From: Streptomyces sp. NBRC 110035
GTDB lineage: Bacteria; Actinomycetota; Actinomycetes; Streptomycetales; Streptomycetaceae
Assembly (NCBI RefSeq): GCF_000829695.1
Contig: NZ_BBNN01000033.1
Coordinates: 22,910 to 86,909 of the forward strand
Reading direction: 5' to 3'
Length of the DNA stretch: 64,000 nucleotides
Positions 25,999-34,935 of the stretch are shown in pieces (positions within the stretch are counted from its first letter, which is position 1; the number at the start of each line of letters is the position of its first letter). The notes under the pieces were generated by a model. It was not told the DNA's origin. It made no database searches and was given only the letters and a program-made list of their open reading frames with translations. The position numbers were made by a program, and so were the translations under genes.

Positions 25999-28971
25999 TC
26001 AGTACGCCGGGAGGGTCCGGGGGCCGAGGTCGTCGCGGGCGGGTGGCGGTGCCAGGCGTACGGAGGCGCCGAGGACGCTCACCCCGCGGGTGGCGACGAC
26101 GACCGGCTCGAGGCCGACCTCGACGACCTCGGGGTGGTCGTCGACCAGCCGCGACACCCTCAGCAGCAGCTCCTCCAGGGCGAGGGTGTCGACCGGGGTC
26201 GAGCCGCGCCAGCCGAACAGGAGGGGTGCGGTCCTGATCGACCTGACCATGGAGTTCGCCTCCCGGTCGGTCACCGGGATCAGCCGGTGCGCCATGTCCC
26301 CGAGCAGTTGCGACGGGGGACCTGCGAGCCCGAAGGAGAGCGCGGCTCCGGCGGCGGGATCGATCACCGCGCGGACGATGGTGTCGACACCGCGCGGTGC
26401 CATCCGCTGCACGACGAGGCGCAGTTCCTCGGGCGTGCCGAGCTGCCGCGTCAGCTCGGCGTAGGCCCGGCGCAGCTGCTCCTCGTCCGCGATGTCCAGC
26501 CGTACGCCGCCCAGGTCGGCGCGGTGCCTGAGGTGCGGGGCGGTCACCTTGAGGGCCACGGGCCGGCCGAGGGTGCGGGCGGCCTCGACGGCGGCGTCGG
26601 CGGTGGGGGCGGGGAGGGCGCGGTGGACGTGGATGCCGTAGGCGCCGAGCAGGGCGCAGGTCTCCTCGGGGCCGAGGGTGAGGCTCTCCCCGCGGGTGAG
26701 CTGCGCGTCGACGAGGGCGGCGGCGCTCCGCTCGTCGACGTCCTCGTACGCGGGGACCTTGCCGGGGTCGGCGGCGTCCCGGCGCCACTGGGCGTAGGCG
26801 ACGGAGTGGGCGAGGGCCCGGACCGCGCGTTCGGAGGCGGGGTAGGCGGGGATGAGGTGGGCGTCGTCGGGGAGGCTCGCGGGCGGGGCGGCCGGGCCGG
26901 GGCTCCCGGGGGCGGGCGGGAGGGCCGGGTCCTGGGGAGCGACCGGCGCGGGTGCGGTGGCCGGCGCCGCGGGGGCGGCCGTTCCGTCGGCGGCGGACGG
27001 TGCCCCGGAGGCGGCCGGGCGCCGACCGGCGGGGGGTGGGGAGCCGGGGTCCTGCGCCCGGAGGCGGTCCGCGGTGGCCGGAGCGGGCTGCGGGGCCGTG
27101 CCGGCCGCAGCCGAGAGGGCCTCGGCGAGGCCTCCGAGTTCCACGTGGACCACCAGGACCGGCTTGGACGGTGTCGCGGCGGCGGCCGAGCGCAGCGCCC
27201 CGGCGAGTGCCGCGTCGCCGGTCGGCGGCTCCCCCAGTGCGGGGATCGCGGTCACGACGACCGCGTCGCAGGTGTCGTCGGCGAGCGCCCGGGACAGCGC
27301 GGCGTGGAAGTCCGCCGCCGAGGCCCCGGTGGTGAGGTCCAGCGGGGGGTGCGGGCGCAGCCCCTCGGCGAGGCAGGCGTCGTAGGTGAGCAGGCCCAGG
27401 GACTCGGAGTTGCCCAGGATCGCCACACGGGGACCGGACGGCAGTGGCTGGCGGGCGAGCAGGAGGCCTGCGTCGACCAGCTCCGTGATGGTGTCCACCC
27501 GGATGACCCCGGCCTGCCGCAGCAGCGCGGAGACGGTCGCGTGGGGCATGCGCGTCGCGGGTACGGCGTGGCCGCGGGGGCCGGAGCCGTGACGGGCGCC
27601 CTGGACCACGACCAGCGGCTTCGCGGCGGCGGTCCGGCGGGCGAGGCGGGTGAACTTGCGGGGGTTGCCGAGGGATTCCAGGTACATCAGGACGACATCG
27701 GTGCCGGGGTCGTCGTACCAGTACTGCAGGACGTCGTTGCCGGAGACGTCGGCCCGGTTGCCGGAGGACACGAAGGTGGACACACCCGTGACACCGGTGA
27801 CACCCCCGCCGCGCCGGTGCAGCCGCGACAGCAGGGCGATGCCGATGGCTCCGGACTGGGCGAACAGGCCGATGCGGCCGGGGCGCGGCATCTGCGGTGC
27901 GAGCGAGGCGTTCAGGCGCACGTCCGGGGAGGTGTTGATGACGCCGAACGCGTTCGGTCCGATGATCCGCATGCCGTACGAACGGGCCTGGCGGACGAGG
28001 GCGCGCTGGCGCTCACGGCCGTCGGGGCCCGCGTCGGCGTACCCGGCGGTCACGACGACGAGTCCCTGCACCCCGTGTTCGCCGCATTCGGCGACGACCT
28101 CGGAGACCTGTCCGGCGGGGACCGCGACGACGGCGAGGTCGACCGGGCCGTCGATGTCCCGCACCGAGCGGTGGGCGGGCACCCCGGCGGCTCCGTCGAG
28201 TTCCCCGCACTCCGGTGGCAGGGCCTTGTTCACGGCGTACAGGCGGCCGGTGTATCCGGCGTCCCGGATGTTGTCGAGGAGGCCGCGGCCCACGCCGCCG
28301 GGCGCACGGCCGGCGCCTATGACGGCGACCGAGCCCGGGGCGAGCAGCCGCTGCACCGAGCGGGCCTCGGCGCGCTGCTCGCGCGCCTGCTGCACGGCCA
28401 GGGAGCGGTCCGTGGGCTCGAGGCCGAACTCCAGGCGGACGACGCCGTCCTCGAAGCTGCGCTTCTGGGTGTACCCGGCGTCCGTGAACACCTTGATCAT
28501 CTTGCTGTTGGCCGGCAGCACCTCGGCGGCGAACCGGCGGATGCCGCGCTCCCGAGCGACGGCGGCGATGTGCTCGAGCAGGGCGGAGGCGATGCCCCGG
28601 CCCTGGTGGGCGTCCTGCACGAGGAAGGCGACCTCGGCCTCGTCGGCCGGCGCAGACGCGGGCGTCCCGTCGGGGCCGATCCGGTCGTAGCGTACGGTGG
28701 CGATGAACTCGCCGCCCACGGTGGCCGCGAGCCCCACCCGGTCCACGAAGTCGTGGTGCGTGAAGCGGTGCACGTCCTTGGCGGACAGACGGGGGTAGGG
28801 CGCGAAGAAGCGGTAGTACTTCGACTCGTCCGACACCTGCTCGTAGAAGCTGACCAGGCGCTCGGCGTCGTCGACGGTGATGGGGCGGATACGCGCGGTG
28901 CCGCCGTCACGCAGCACCACGTCGGCCTCCCAGTGGGCGGGATACTCATGCCGGTCCGACGAGATCTGCAT
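25999..28971 (-). CDS. patA: PatA-like GNAT acetyltransferase fused to NDP-forming acyl-CoA synthetase domain
   Basis: A 990-aa protein of the Pat lysine-acetyltransferase group, which acetylates acyl-CoA synthetases to silence them. Order: GNAT domain first (residues about 15-190; acetyl-CoA loop QDAHQGRGIASALLEHI), then a CoA-binding Rossmann domain (LLAPGSVAVIGAGRAPGGVG), succinyl-CoA-synthetase-like domains, a Pro/Ala-rich linker near 640-740, and an ATP-grasp domain (VALKVTAPHLRHRADLGGVR). In E. coli PatZ the GNAT domain is last; the reversed order here is that reported for PatA of S. lividans, which controls acetoacetyl-CoA synthetase. A His in RGHAVPAT may align with the phospho-His of the synthetase family, but register is uncertain. 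Monocistronic. Confidence 0.87.
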   Translation of the reverse strand: MQISSDRHEYPAHWEADVVLRDGGTARIRPITVDDAERLVSFYEQVSDESKYYRFFAPYPRLSAKDVHRFTHHDFVDRVGLAATVGGEFIATVRYDRIGPDGTPASAPADEAEVAFLVQDAHQGRGIASALLEHIAAVARERGIRRFAAEVLPANSKMIKVFTDAGYTQKRSFEDGVVRLEFGLEPTDRSLAVQQAREQRAEARSVQRLLAPGSVAVIGAGRAPGGVGRGLLDNIRDAGYTGRLYAVNKALPPECGELDGAAGVPAHRSVRDIDGPVDLAVVAVPAGQVSEVVAECGEHGVQGLVVVTAGYADAGPDGRERQRALVRQARSYGMRIIGPNAFGVINTSPDVRLNASLAPQMPRPGRIGLFAQSGAIGIALLSRLHRRGGGVTGVTGVSTFVSSGNRADVSGNDVLQYWYDDPGTDVVLMYLESLGNPRKFTRLARRTAAAKPLVVVQGARHGSGPRGHAVPATRMPHATVSALLRQAGVIRVDTITELVDAGLLLARQPLPSGPRVAILGNSESLGLLTYDACLAEGLRPHPPLDLTTGASAADFHAALSRALADDTCDAVVVTAIPALGEPPTGDAALAGALRSAAAATPSKPVLVVHVELGGLAEALSAAAGTAPQPAPATADRLRAQDPGSPPPAGRRPAASGAPSAADGTAAPAAPATAPAPVAPQDPALPPAPGSPGPAAPPASLPDDAHLIPAYPASERAVRALAHSVAYAQWRRDAADPGKVPAYEDVDERSAAALVDAQLTRGESLTLGPEETCALLGAYGIHVHRALPAPTADAAVEAARTLGRPVALKVTAPHLRHRADLGGVRLDIADEEQLRRAYAELTRQLGTPEELRLVVQRMAPRGVDTIVRAVIDPAAGAALSFGLAGPPSQLLGDMAHRLIPVTDREANSMVRSIRTAPLLFGWRGSTPVDTLALEELLLRVSRLVDDHPEVVEVGLEPVVVATRGVSVLGASVRLAPPPARDDLGPRTLPAY

Positions 28972-29108
28972 GGGCCCCAGAGTACGGCTCGCGTACGGCA
29001 ACGGCGCGAGGCAGTCTGTGGGGGCACGCACCGGACCGAGGCCGCGGTCCGGTGCCGCCGGGGAGCGGGAGCGAGTGCCCCTCCCCGGCGTGCTTCACGA
29101 TATGGAAA

Positions 29109-29124
29109 ACTGGTCTAGACAACC
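29109..29124. promoter_or_regulatory. DasR responsive element (dre) upstream of ptsH
   Basis: ACTGGTCTAGACAACC matches the dre consensus ACTGGTCTAGACCACT at 13 or 14 of 16 positions. It lies 23 nt before the ptsH ATG, inside the expected promoter/leader. DasR is the GntR-family regulator that is released by glucosamine-6-phosphate, and ptsH is a known DasR target in S. coelicolor. Confidence 0.85.
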
Positions 29125-29147
29125 TGAACTTCGAAGGGCAGCAACAC

Positions 29148-29429
29148 ATGGCTGAGCGCCGCGTCAACGTCGGCTGGGCCGAGGGCCTCCATGCCCGCCC
29201 CGCCTCCATCTTCGTCCGATCCGCCACGGCCACAGGCGTCCCGGTGACGATCGCCAAGGCCGGCGGCAACCCCGTCAACGCGGCCTCCATGCTGGCGGTT
29301 CTGGGCCTGGGCGCCCAGGGGGGCGAGGAGATCGTCCTCGCCTCCGACGCCGAGGGGGCCGACGCCGCCCTCGACCGGCTGGCGAAGCTGGTCTCCGAAG
29401 GTCTCGAGGAACTCCCCGAGACCGTGTGA
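29148..29429 (+). CDS. ptsH: Phosphocarrier protein HPr
   Basis: HPr passes phosphate from enzyme I to EIIA components of the sugar phosphotransferase system; in Streptomyces it serves N-acetylglucosamine and fructose uptake. The 93-aa protein has the active-site His15 in GLHARPAS and a Ser47 in NAASMLAVLGLG matching the HPr Ser46 regulatory site. The start is fixed by an ATG 8 nt after GAAGGG and by family length. It sits alone between a dre operator and a very strong terminator. Confidence 0.97.
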   Translation: MAERRVNVGWAEGLHARPASIFVRSATATGVPVTIAKAGGNPVNAASMLAVLGLGAQGGEEIVLASDAEGADAALDRLAKLVSEGLEELPETV

Positions 29430-29433
29430 AACA

Positions 29434-29490
29434 CCCGGAAAAACGGAGCCGCGTCGCCCCTTGCGGGCGACGCGGCTCCGTTTTTCCGGG
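29434..29490. terminator. Very strong hairpin after ptsH
   Basis: Perfect 26-bp inverted repeat (29434-29459 with 29465-29490) and a 5-nt loop, with an A5/T5 tract inside the stem. It lies 4 nt after the ptsH stop and 126 nt past the converging GntR gene's stop, so it may serve both. Confidence 0.93.
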
Positions 29491-29616
29491 GCCTCGTTTT
29501 CCCTGCCCGCCGGCTCATCCGGCCACCCCTTCCCCGTGCACAATCCGGCGCTCACGGAAAATGGCAGGCGAATTTCACTTCCACCGAATTGCCTTCTCTT
29601 GTATACGGTCTCCGCG

Positions 29617-30321
29617 TTAATGCCGGAGGCTCGCCGTGTTTACGGGATGTTGCGAGTTCCTCACACGCTCGGCGCGGTCCGCGCGCTCGGCACCCGCGGT
29701 GAAGCGCAGGCGGTGGGCGGCGGTGGCGCGCTCGGTGTGCAGCGCCATGACCGCACGCGCGCGCTCGCCGTCGCCGCGCACCACGGCGTCGACGATCGCG
29801 CCGTGCTCCGTCCAGCACTCCACGGGGTCCCTCGTCCCCCGCACCTCGTACATCCAGCCGATCTTGTGCCGGAGCCGGATCAGCGTCGACGTCAGTGCCG
29901 GGCTGCCGGACGCCTGGGCAAGCGTCTCGTGGAACCAGCCGCCCAGGGAGCGCAGGTCGTCGCCGTGGCCCTGCCGGGCCCGCTCCTGGCCCAGCCGGAC
30001 CAGACCGCGCAGCACCTTCAGATGGGCCTCGGTGCGGCGCTGCGCGGCACGCAGGGCGCCGAGCGGCTCCAGCAGCAGCCGCATCTCCAGCAGGTCGGCG
30101 CCCTCCTGCTCGGTGGGTTCCGCCACGCACGCGCCCGCGTGCCGCCGGGTGACCACGAAGCCCTCGGCCTCCAGGGTGCGCAGGGCCTCCCGGACGGGGA
30201 CGCGCGAGACACCGTAGCGGCGGGCGAGGAGTTCCTCGGTCAGCCGGCCGCCACGCTCGTGGACACCCGAGACGATGTCGTCCCGGATCGCCGTGCACAC
30301 CGAGTGCGCCGGAATACGCAT
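29617..30321 (-). CDS. GntR/FadR-family regulator with FCD domain
   Basis: A 234-aa regulator. Residues about 12-75 form the GntR winged helix (CTAIRDDIVSGVHERGGRL, ELLARRYGVSRVPVREALRT); the C-terminal helical FCD domain (about 85-210) binds the effector, typically a carboxylate, through His/Asp-coordinated metal (FHETLAQASGS, WTEHGAIVDAVV). ATG chosen because GGAGG lies 8 nt before it. It is transcribed alone, convergent to ptsH. Target unknown; the upstream 250 bp, with low-GC stretches near 30350-30440, is a likely site of autoregulation. Confidence 0.92.
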   Translation of the reverse strand: MRIPAHSVCTAIRDDIVSGVHERGGRLTEELLARRYGVSRVPVREALRTLEAEGFVVTRRHAGACVAEPTEQEGADLLEMRLLLEPLGALRAAQRRTEAHLKVLRGLVRLGQERARQGHGDDLRSLGGWFHETLAQASGSPALTSTLIRLRHKIGWMYEVRGTRDPVECWTEHGAIVDAVVRGDGERARAVMALHTERATAAHRLRFTAGAERADRAERVRNSQHPVNTASLRH

Positions 30322-30462
30322 GACCGACCTCCGAATTAATCCCCGCACAACGTCAACGGGTGACACCTGTTCCGTGACTCTATTGCAACGCGCGGGGATT
30401 TCCGACGGTGCACCGGGAATCATGTACGTTTTTTGGACAACGGGCCGCCGAAAACGCCGAAA

Positions 30463-30490
30463 GCCCCGACTCGGAGAGCCGAGCCGGGGC
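30463..30490 (-). terminator. Hairpin terminator of the M23 peptidase gene
   Basis: 12-nt arms with one mismatch (30463-30474, 30479-30490) and a 4-nt loop, followed on the minus strand by a T-rich stretch. It lies 85 nt after the M23 stop. Confidence 0.75.
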
Positions 30491-30574
30491 CATTCCGTGA
30501 AAGCGGACACCTGGGGCGTCAGAGGACCACACGGACGCAGAGGTGCACGCGGTGGCCGGGGAACGTGCCCCCGG

Positions 30575-31348
30575 TCAGACGTTCGCTCCGTGCGCGCGGA
30601 GGTACGCGACGGGGTCGATGTCGGAGCCGTACTCGGCGGTGGTGCGGGCCTCGAAGTGCAGATGCGCGCCGGTGACGTTGCCGGTGGCGCCGGAGACGCC
30701 GATCTGCAGGCCCGGGGTGACCTGCTGGCCCACCGAGACGCCGACGGACGACAGGTGGCCGTACTGGGTGTACGTGCCGTCGTGCATCTTGATCACGACC
30801 TGGTTGCCGTAGGCACCGCCCCAGCCGGCCTCGACGACGGTACCCATGCCGACCGAGAGCACGGGGGTGCCGCTCGCGGCATGGAAGTCGACACCGGTGT
30901 GGGTGCCGGAGGACCAGACGGCACCGCCGGACAGATAGCCGGTCGAGACGTACGAGCCCGCGATCGGGGACACGAAGGTGTTGAGGCGCTTGCGCTCGGC
31001 CTCACGCGCGGCGCGCTCCTCGGCCTCGCGGGCCTCGGCGGCTTCCTCGGCCGCCTTCTCCCGGGCGGCCTCCTCGGCGGCTTCGCGTGCGGCGGCCTGG
31101 GCCGCCTCGCGTGCGGCCTCGTGCTGGGCGGAGGCCTGGGCGTCGACCCGGGCGGCGACCTCGTCGCCCAGGGTGACCACGGGGGTCAGGCCGGTCTGCC
31201 CCGCGGCGGGTTCGGCGGCGAGCGCCGGAGCGGAGAGGGAGCCGATGACACCGGTGGTGGTGAGAGCCGCGACGCCCGCCGCCCTGGCGGTGCCGCGGTG
31301 CACGCGGCTGGGACGGCGGTGCTTCCCGGTGGCGCGGGTGAACGCCAT
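30575..31348 (-). CDS. Secreted M23 peptidoglycan endopeptidase
   Basis: A 257-aa exported cell-wall hydrolase. The N-terminus (RRPSRVHRGTARAAGVAALT, hydrophobic core, then APALAAEPA) is a signal peptide. Residues about 50-115 are a long Ala/Glu/Arg coiled coil (AREAAQAAAREAAEEAA). The C-terminal LytM/M23 domain has zinc ligands in HTGVDFHAASGTPV (His, Asp) and AHLHFEAR (His). LytM-type enzymes cleave peptide cross-links in peptidoglycan. A long 5' leader carries a c-di-AMP riboswitch, as is known for several Streptomyces cell-wall hydrolase genes, implying shut-off when c-di-AMP is high. Confidence 0.95.
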   Translation of the reverse strand: MAFTRATGKHRRPSRVHRGTARAAGVAALTTTGVIGSLSAPALAAEPAAGQTGLTPVVTLGDEVAARVDAQASAQHEAAREAAQAAAREAAEEAAREKAAEEAAEAREAEERAAREAERKRLNTFVSPIAGSYVSTGYLSGGAVWSSGTHTGVDFHAASGTPVLSVGMGTVVEAGWGGAYGNQVVIKMHDGTYTQYGHLSSVGVSVGQQVTPGLQIGVSGATGNVTGAHLHFEARTTAEYGSDIDPVAYLRAHGANV

Positions 31349-31370
31349 GTACAGGGTGGTCCTTTCCTTC

Positions 31371-31525
31371 CTTCTCGCCTACCGGGTTAGCTGACGGGTT
31401 CGGAGCAGGAAGGTCTCCTACGGACCCCCTCGCGACACGCGCGGGCGTCCGATTCACCCCAGGGACTGCTGACGGGTCCCCGGCTCCCCCGGCTCGCGCC
31501 GTACGGGGACTCGGCGATGACTGTC
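31371..31525 (-). promoter_or_regulatory. c-di-AMP (ydaO/yuaA-type) riboswitch upstream of the M23 gene
   Basis: Read on the minus strand, the leader ends in CCGTCAGCTAACCCGGTAGG, the highly conserved 3' core of the ydaO family, and its 5' part has TCGCCGAGTCC. TCGCC at about 31515 pairs with GGCGA at about 31376 to close P1. Between them are GGGGACCC and CTGGGGTGAATCGG blocks typical of actinobacterial members. The element ends about 25 nt before the M23 ATG; AAGGAAAGGA follows as ribosome-binding region. Confidence 0.88.
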
Positions 31526-31668
31526 CGGTGCCGCGGGTGCGGCGCACTGCCCGACGAACAGACCGCCTGACGTTAAACGGGACGTCTTTCCGTTCCCAAA
31601 CGGATCCCGGATTTTGTAGCGCATCCCACAGGGCAGACAGGCATCTCCTGTACCAATTCGGGCGCAGG

Positions 31669-31702
31669 GGGGCCCTGGTGGCGTTCCCGTCACCAGGGCC
31701 CC
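31669..31702 (-). terminator. Hairpin terminator of the M16 protease operon
   Basis: Perfect 12-bp stem (31669-31680 with 31691-31702) and a 10-nt loop, 60 nt past the second M16 gene's stop. Confidence 0.8.
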
Positions 31703-31761
31703 GCTCGCGTGCGTGTCCGGCGTGCGGCCGGACGGCCGCCGGCAGTCCGCCGACGGTCCGT

Positions 31762-33150
31762 CTACTCGGCGGACACCACCGTGACTTCGCCGATGCCGAG
31801 CGCCTCGACGGGCTCCTTGATCTGCGCCGCGTCGCCGACCAGGACGGTCACCAGACGGTCCACCGGGAAGGCGTTCACCACCGCCGCGGTCGCCTCCACC
31901 GTGCCGGTGGCGGCGAGCCTCCGGTACAGCTCGGCCTGGTAGTCGTCGGGCAGGTGCTGCTCCACCTGATCGGCGAGGGTGCCGGCGACGGCCGCGGCGG
32001 TCTCGTACTTGAGCGGTGCCACGCCCACCAGGTTCTGCACGGCGACGTCGCGTTCGGCATCGGTGAGGCCTTCCGCGGCGAGGGTGCGCAGCACCGTCCA
32101 CAGGTCCTGCAGGGCGGGTCCGGTGTTCGGGGTGTCGACGGAGCCGCTGATGGCGAGCAGCGAGGCGCCGGTGCCGTCCGGGGCGGACCTGAGGACCTGG
32201 CCGAACGACCGCACACCGTAGGTGTAGCCCTTCTCCTCGCGCAGGACGCGGTCCAGGCGGGAGGTGAGGGTGCCGCCGAGGCAGTAGGTGCCGAGCACCT
32301 GTGCGGGCCACACGCGGTCGTGCCGGTCCGCGCCGACGCGGCCGATGAGCAGCTGCGTCTGTACGGCGCCGGGGCGGTCCACGATCACGACGCGGCCCGT
32401 GTCGTCGGCGGTGACCGGCGCGACGGGCCGCGGCTGGGCGGCCGGTCCGGTCCAGGCTCCGAGGGTGTCGCCGAGCAGCTCGTCCAGGTCGGTGCCGGTG
32501 AGGTCGCCGACGACCACCGCGGTGGTCGTCGCGGGGCGGACGTGCCCCTCGTAGAAGGCGCGTACGGCCGTCGAGTCGATACCGGCGACCGTCTCCTCGG
32601 TGCCCTGGCGCGGGCGGGACATGCGCGACGTCGCCGGGAACAGCTCCTTGGAGAGTTCCTTGGCGGCGCGGCGGGACGGGTTGGCCAGCTCGTGCGGGAT
32701 CTCGTCGAGGCGGTTGCGGACGAGACGCTCGATCTCGCCGTCGGCGAACGCGGGCGCCCTGAGGGCGTCGGCGAGCAGTCCGAGCCCCTTGGCGAGCCGG
32801 GAGGCCGGCACCTCGAGGCTCAGGCGGACGCCGGGGTGGTCGGCGTAGGCGTCCAGGGTCGCGCCGCAGCGCTCCAGTTCGGCGGCGAACTCCTCGGCGG
32901 AGTGCTTGTCGGTGCCCTCGGAGAACGCCCGCGCGGTGATGGTGGCGACGCCGTCGAGGCCGGCCGGCTCGGCCTCCAGGGGCGCGTCGAGGAGTACCTC
33001 GACAGCGACGACCTGCTGGCCGGGGCGGTGGCAGCGCAGCACCGTCAGACCGTTGCCGAGGGTGGTGCGCTCGGGGGCCGGGAAGGCCCAGGGCCGGGCC
33101 TCGCCCGCCTGCGGCTGGGGGTGGAAGTCCATCGTGGCGAGCTCGGTCAC
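31762..33150 (-). CDS. M16 family peptidase-like subunit
   Basis: A 462-aa insulinase/pitrilysin-type protein paired with the M16 gene before it. It has the M16 fold pieces (ERTTLGNGLTVLRCHRPGQQ, RPATTTAVVVGDLTG, VGRVGADRHDRVWPAQVLG) but lacks an HxxEH metal site where expected, so it is the likely non-catalytic partner that completes the chamber, as in heterodimeric processing proteases. The GTG overlaps the partner's stop by 4 nt. No signal peptide. Confidence 0.9.
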   Translation of the reverse strand: MTELATMDFHPQPQAGEARPWAFPAPERTTLGNGLTVLRCHRPGQQVVAVEVLLDAPLEAEPAGLDGVATITARAFSEGTDKHSAEEFAAELERCGATLDAYADHPGVRLSLEVPASRLAKGLGLLADALRAPAFADGEIERLVRNRLDEIPHELANPSRRAAKELSKELFPATSRMSRPRQGTEETVAGIDSTAVRAFYEGHVRPATTTAVVVGDLTGTDLDELLGDTLGAWTGPAAQPRPVAPVTADDTGRVVIVDRPGAVQTQLLIGRVGADRHDRVWPAQVLGTYCLGGTLTSRLDRVLREEKGYTYGVRSFGQVLRSAPDGTGASLLAISGSVDTPNTGPALQDLWTVLRTLAAEGLTDAERDVAVQNLVGVAPLKYETAAAVAGTLADQVEQHLPDDYQAELYRRLAATGTVEATAAVVNAFPVDRLVTVLVGDAAQIKEPVEALGIGEVTVVSAE

Positions 33151-34541
33151 TTCGCCGTCTCCTCGTTCTCGTCGGTGCCGACGGCCGCGGCCTCTTCGGT
33201 GCCTGCGGCCGCGGCTTCTTCGGACTCCCCGGCCTCGGGGGCGACGGGCTCGTAGACGAGCACCGCGCGGTTGTCGGGACGCAGGCGGGCCTCGGCGACC
33301 TCCCGGACGTCCTCGGCGGTCACCTCGAGGATGCGTCCGACGGCGGTGAGGGCGAGCTGCGGGTCACCGAACAGGACGGCGTACCGGCACAGTTCGTCGG
33401 CCCGGCCGGCGACGGTGCTGAGCCGGTCCAGCCACTCGCGCTCCAGCTGGGCCTGGGCGCGCTCCATCTCCTCGGCCGTGGGCCCCTGCTCGGCGAACCG
33501 GGCGAGCTCCTCGTCGACCGCGGCCTCGATCACGGGTACCTCCACGTCACCGGACGTCTTCACGTCCAGCCAGCCCAGGGAGGGCGCCCCGGCCAGCCGC
33601 AGCAGGCCGAACCCGGCCGCCACCGCCGTACGGTCCCGTCGTACCAGCCGGTTGTAGAGCCTGGAGGACTCGCCGCCACCGAGGATCGTGAGCGCCAGGT
33701 CCGCGGCGTCGCTCGCGCGGGTGCCGTCCTCGGGCAGCCGGTAGGCGGCCATCAGCGCACGCGAGGGAACCTCTTCCTCGACGAGCTCGCGCAGTTCCTC
33801 GCCGATGATCCCGGGCAGCGAGCCGTCACGGGGCTCGGGCTTGCCGTCGTGGGAGGGGATGGAGCCGAAGTACTTCTCGATCCAGGCGAGCGTCTGCTCC
33901 GGGTCGATGTCACCGACGACGGAGAGCACGGCGTTGTTCGGCGCGTAGTACGTGCGGAAGAAGGCGCGGGCGTCCTCCAGGGTGGCCGCGTCCAGGTCCG
34001 CCATCGAGCCGATGGGCGTGTGGTGGTACGGGTGGCCGGCCGGGAAGGAGAGGGCGGTCAGCTTCTCGAAGGCCGTGCCGTAGGGGACGTTGTCGTAGCG
34101 CTGGCGGCGCTCGTTCTTGACGACGTCCCGCTGGTTCTCCATGGACTCCTCGTCCAGGGCGGCCAGCAGGGAGCCCATGCGGTCGGCCTCGAGCCAGAGG
34201 GCGAGCTCCAGCTGGTGGGTCGGCATGGTCTCGAAGTAGTTGGTCCGCTCGAAGCTGGTGGTGCCGTTGAGCGAGCCTCCGGCGCCCTGGACCAGCTCGA
34301 AGTGGCCGTTGCCCTTCACCTGCCCGGAGCCCTGGAACATGAGGTGCTCGAAAAGGTGAGCCAGGCCGGTGCGGCCCTTGACTTCGTGGCGCGAACCGAC
34401 GTCGTACCAGAGGCACACCGCCGCGACGGGGGTCAGGTGGTCCTCTGAGAGCACCACGCGCAGGCCGTTGGACAGCCGGTGCTCGGTCGCTGTCAGGCCG
34501 CCGGAGCCTGCCTGTGCGGTGGCCGTGTGACCCATGGGCAT
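33147..34541 (-). CDS. M16 family zinc metallopeptidase, catalytic subunit
   Basis: A 464-aa insulinase-family peptidase. The inverted zinc motif HLFEHLMF gives H62, E65 and H66; the distal Glu lies in the following helix region (ESMENQRDVVKNE). N- and C-terminal halves have the paired M16 folds (NNAVLSVVGDIDPE; PEDGTRASDAADLALTILGGG). Two ATGs are close together; the first (34541) has GAAGGGA 5 nt upstream. The C-terminal 45 residues are Glu/Ala-rich. Likely a soluble protease forming a heterodimer with the next gene product. Confidence 0.93.
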   Translation of the reverse strand: MPMGHTATAQAGSGGLTATEHRLSNGLRVVLSEDHLTPVAAVCLWYDVGSRHEVKGRTGLAHLFEHLMFQGSGQVKGNGHFELVQGAGGSLNGTTSFERTNYFETMPTHQLELALWLEADRMGSLLAALDEESMENQRDVVKNERRQRYDNVPYGTAFEKLTALSFPAGHPYHHTPIGSMADLDAATLEDARAFFRTYYAPNNAVLSVVGDIDPEQTLAWIEKYFGSIPSHDGKPEPRDGSLPGIIGEELRELVEEEVPSRALMAAYRLPEDGTRASDAADLALTILGGGESSRLYNRLVRRDRTAVAAGFGLLRLAGAPSLGWLDVKTSGDVEVPVIEAAVDEELARFAEQGPTAEEMERAQAQLEREWLDRLSTVAGRADELCRYAVLFGDPQLALTAVGRILEVTAEDVREVAEARLRPDNRAVLVYEPVAPEAGESEEAAAAGTEEAAAVGTDENEETAK

Positions 34542-34935
34542 GTACGTCCCTTCGATTGCGGAGGCGGTCGTCGCATCCGCCGTTGGTGCCGGTCCTGCCA
34601 CTGTATGCAAGCGTGCGGAGCACTGGTGAAGTTCCCGGACGGGACCGGATACGCCGAGAGCGAGAACCGCGGGTACGGGTGAGGCGGCGCGGTATGCACG
34701 GGGTTCGTGGGGCGTACGGGATCGCAGACGGTGCACGGGGCCGTGCACCCGGTGCCGGTTCTCCCCACCCCCCGCTCGCGGCGTCGCCGGGAGGTGCGCG
34801 TACCCTTCCGGCACCCCGCCCCCGGCTCCCGGCGGAGGGCTGCGGCGGGGGTCATGGTCCCGGTTGTCGGTACGGCGGTCCACAATGGTCCGCGTCAGAT
34901 ACCGTCCCACGCTTCACAGCAAGGAGCCGGCAGCG
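34542..34935. other. Divergent promoter region, M16 operon and parC
   Basis: A 394-bp region between divergent genes; holds the promoters of both. No further gene or hairpin of note is seen. AAGGAG precedes the parC ATG by about 10 nt. Confidence 0.55.

Noticed and set aside
29052..29147. Extended start of ptsH
   Set aside because: The extension includes the dre site and would give a non-family N-terminus; HPr starts at 29148.
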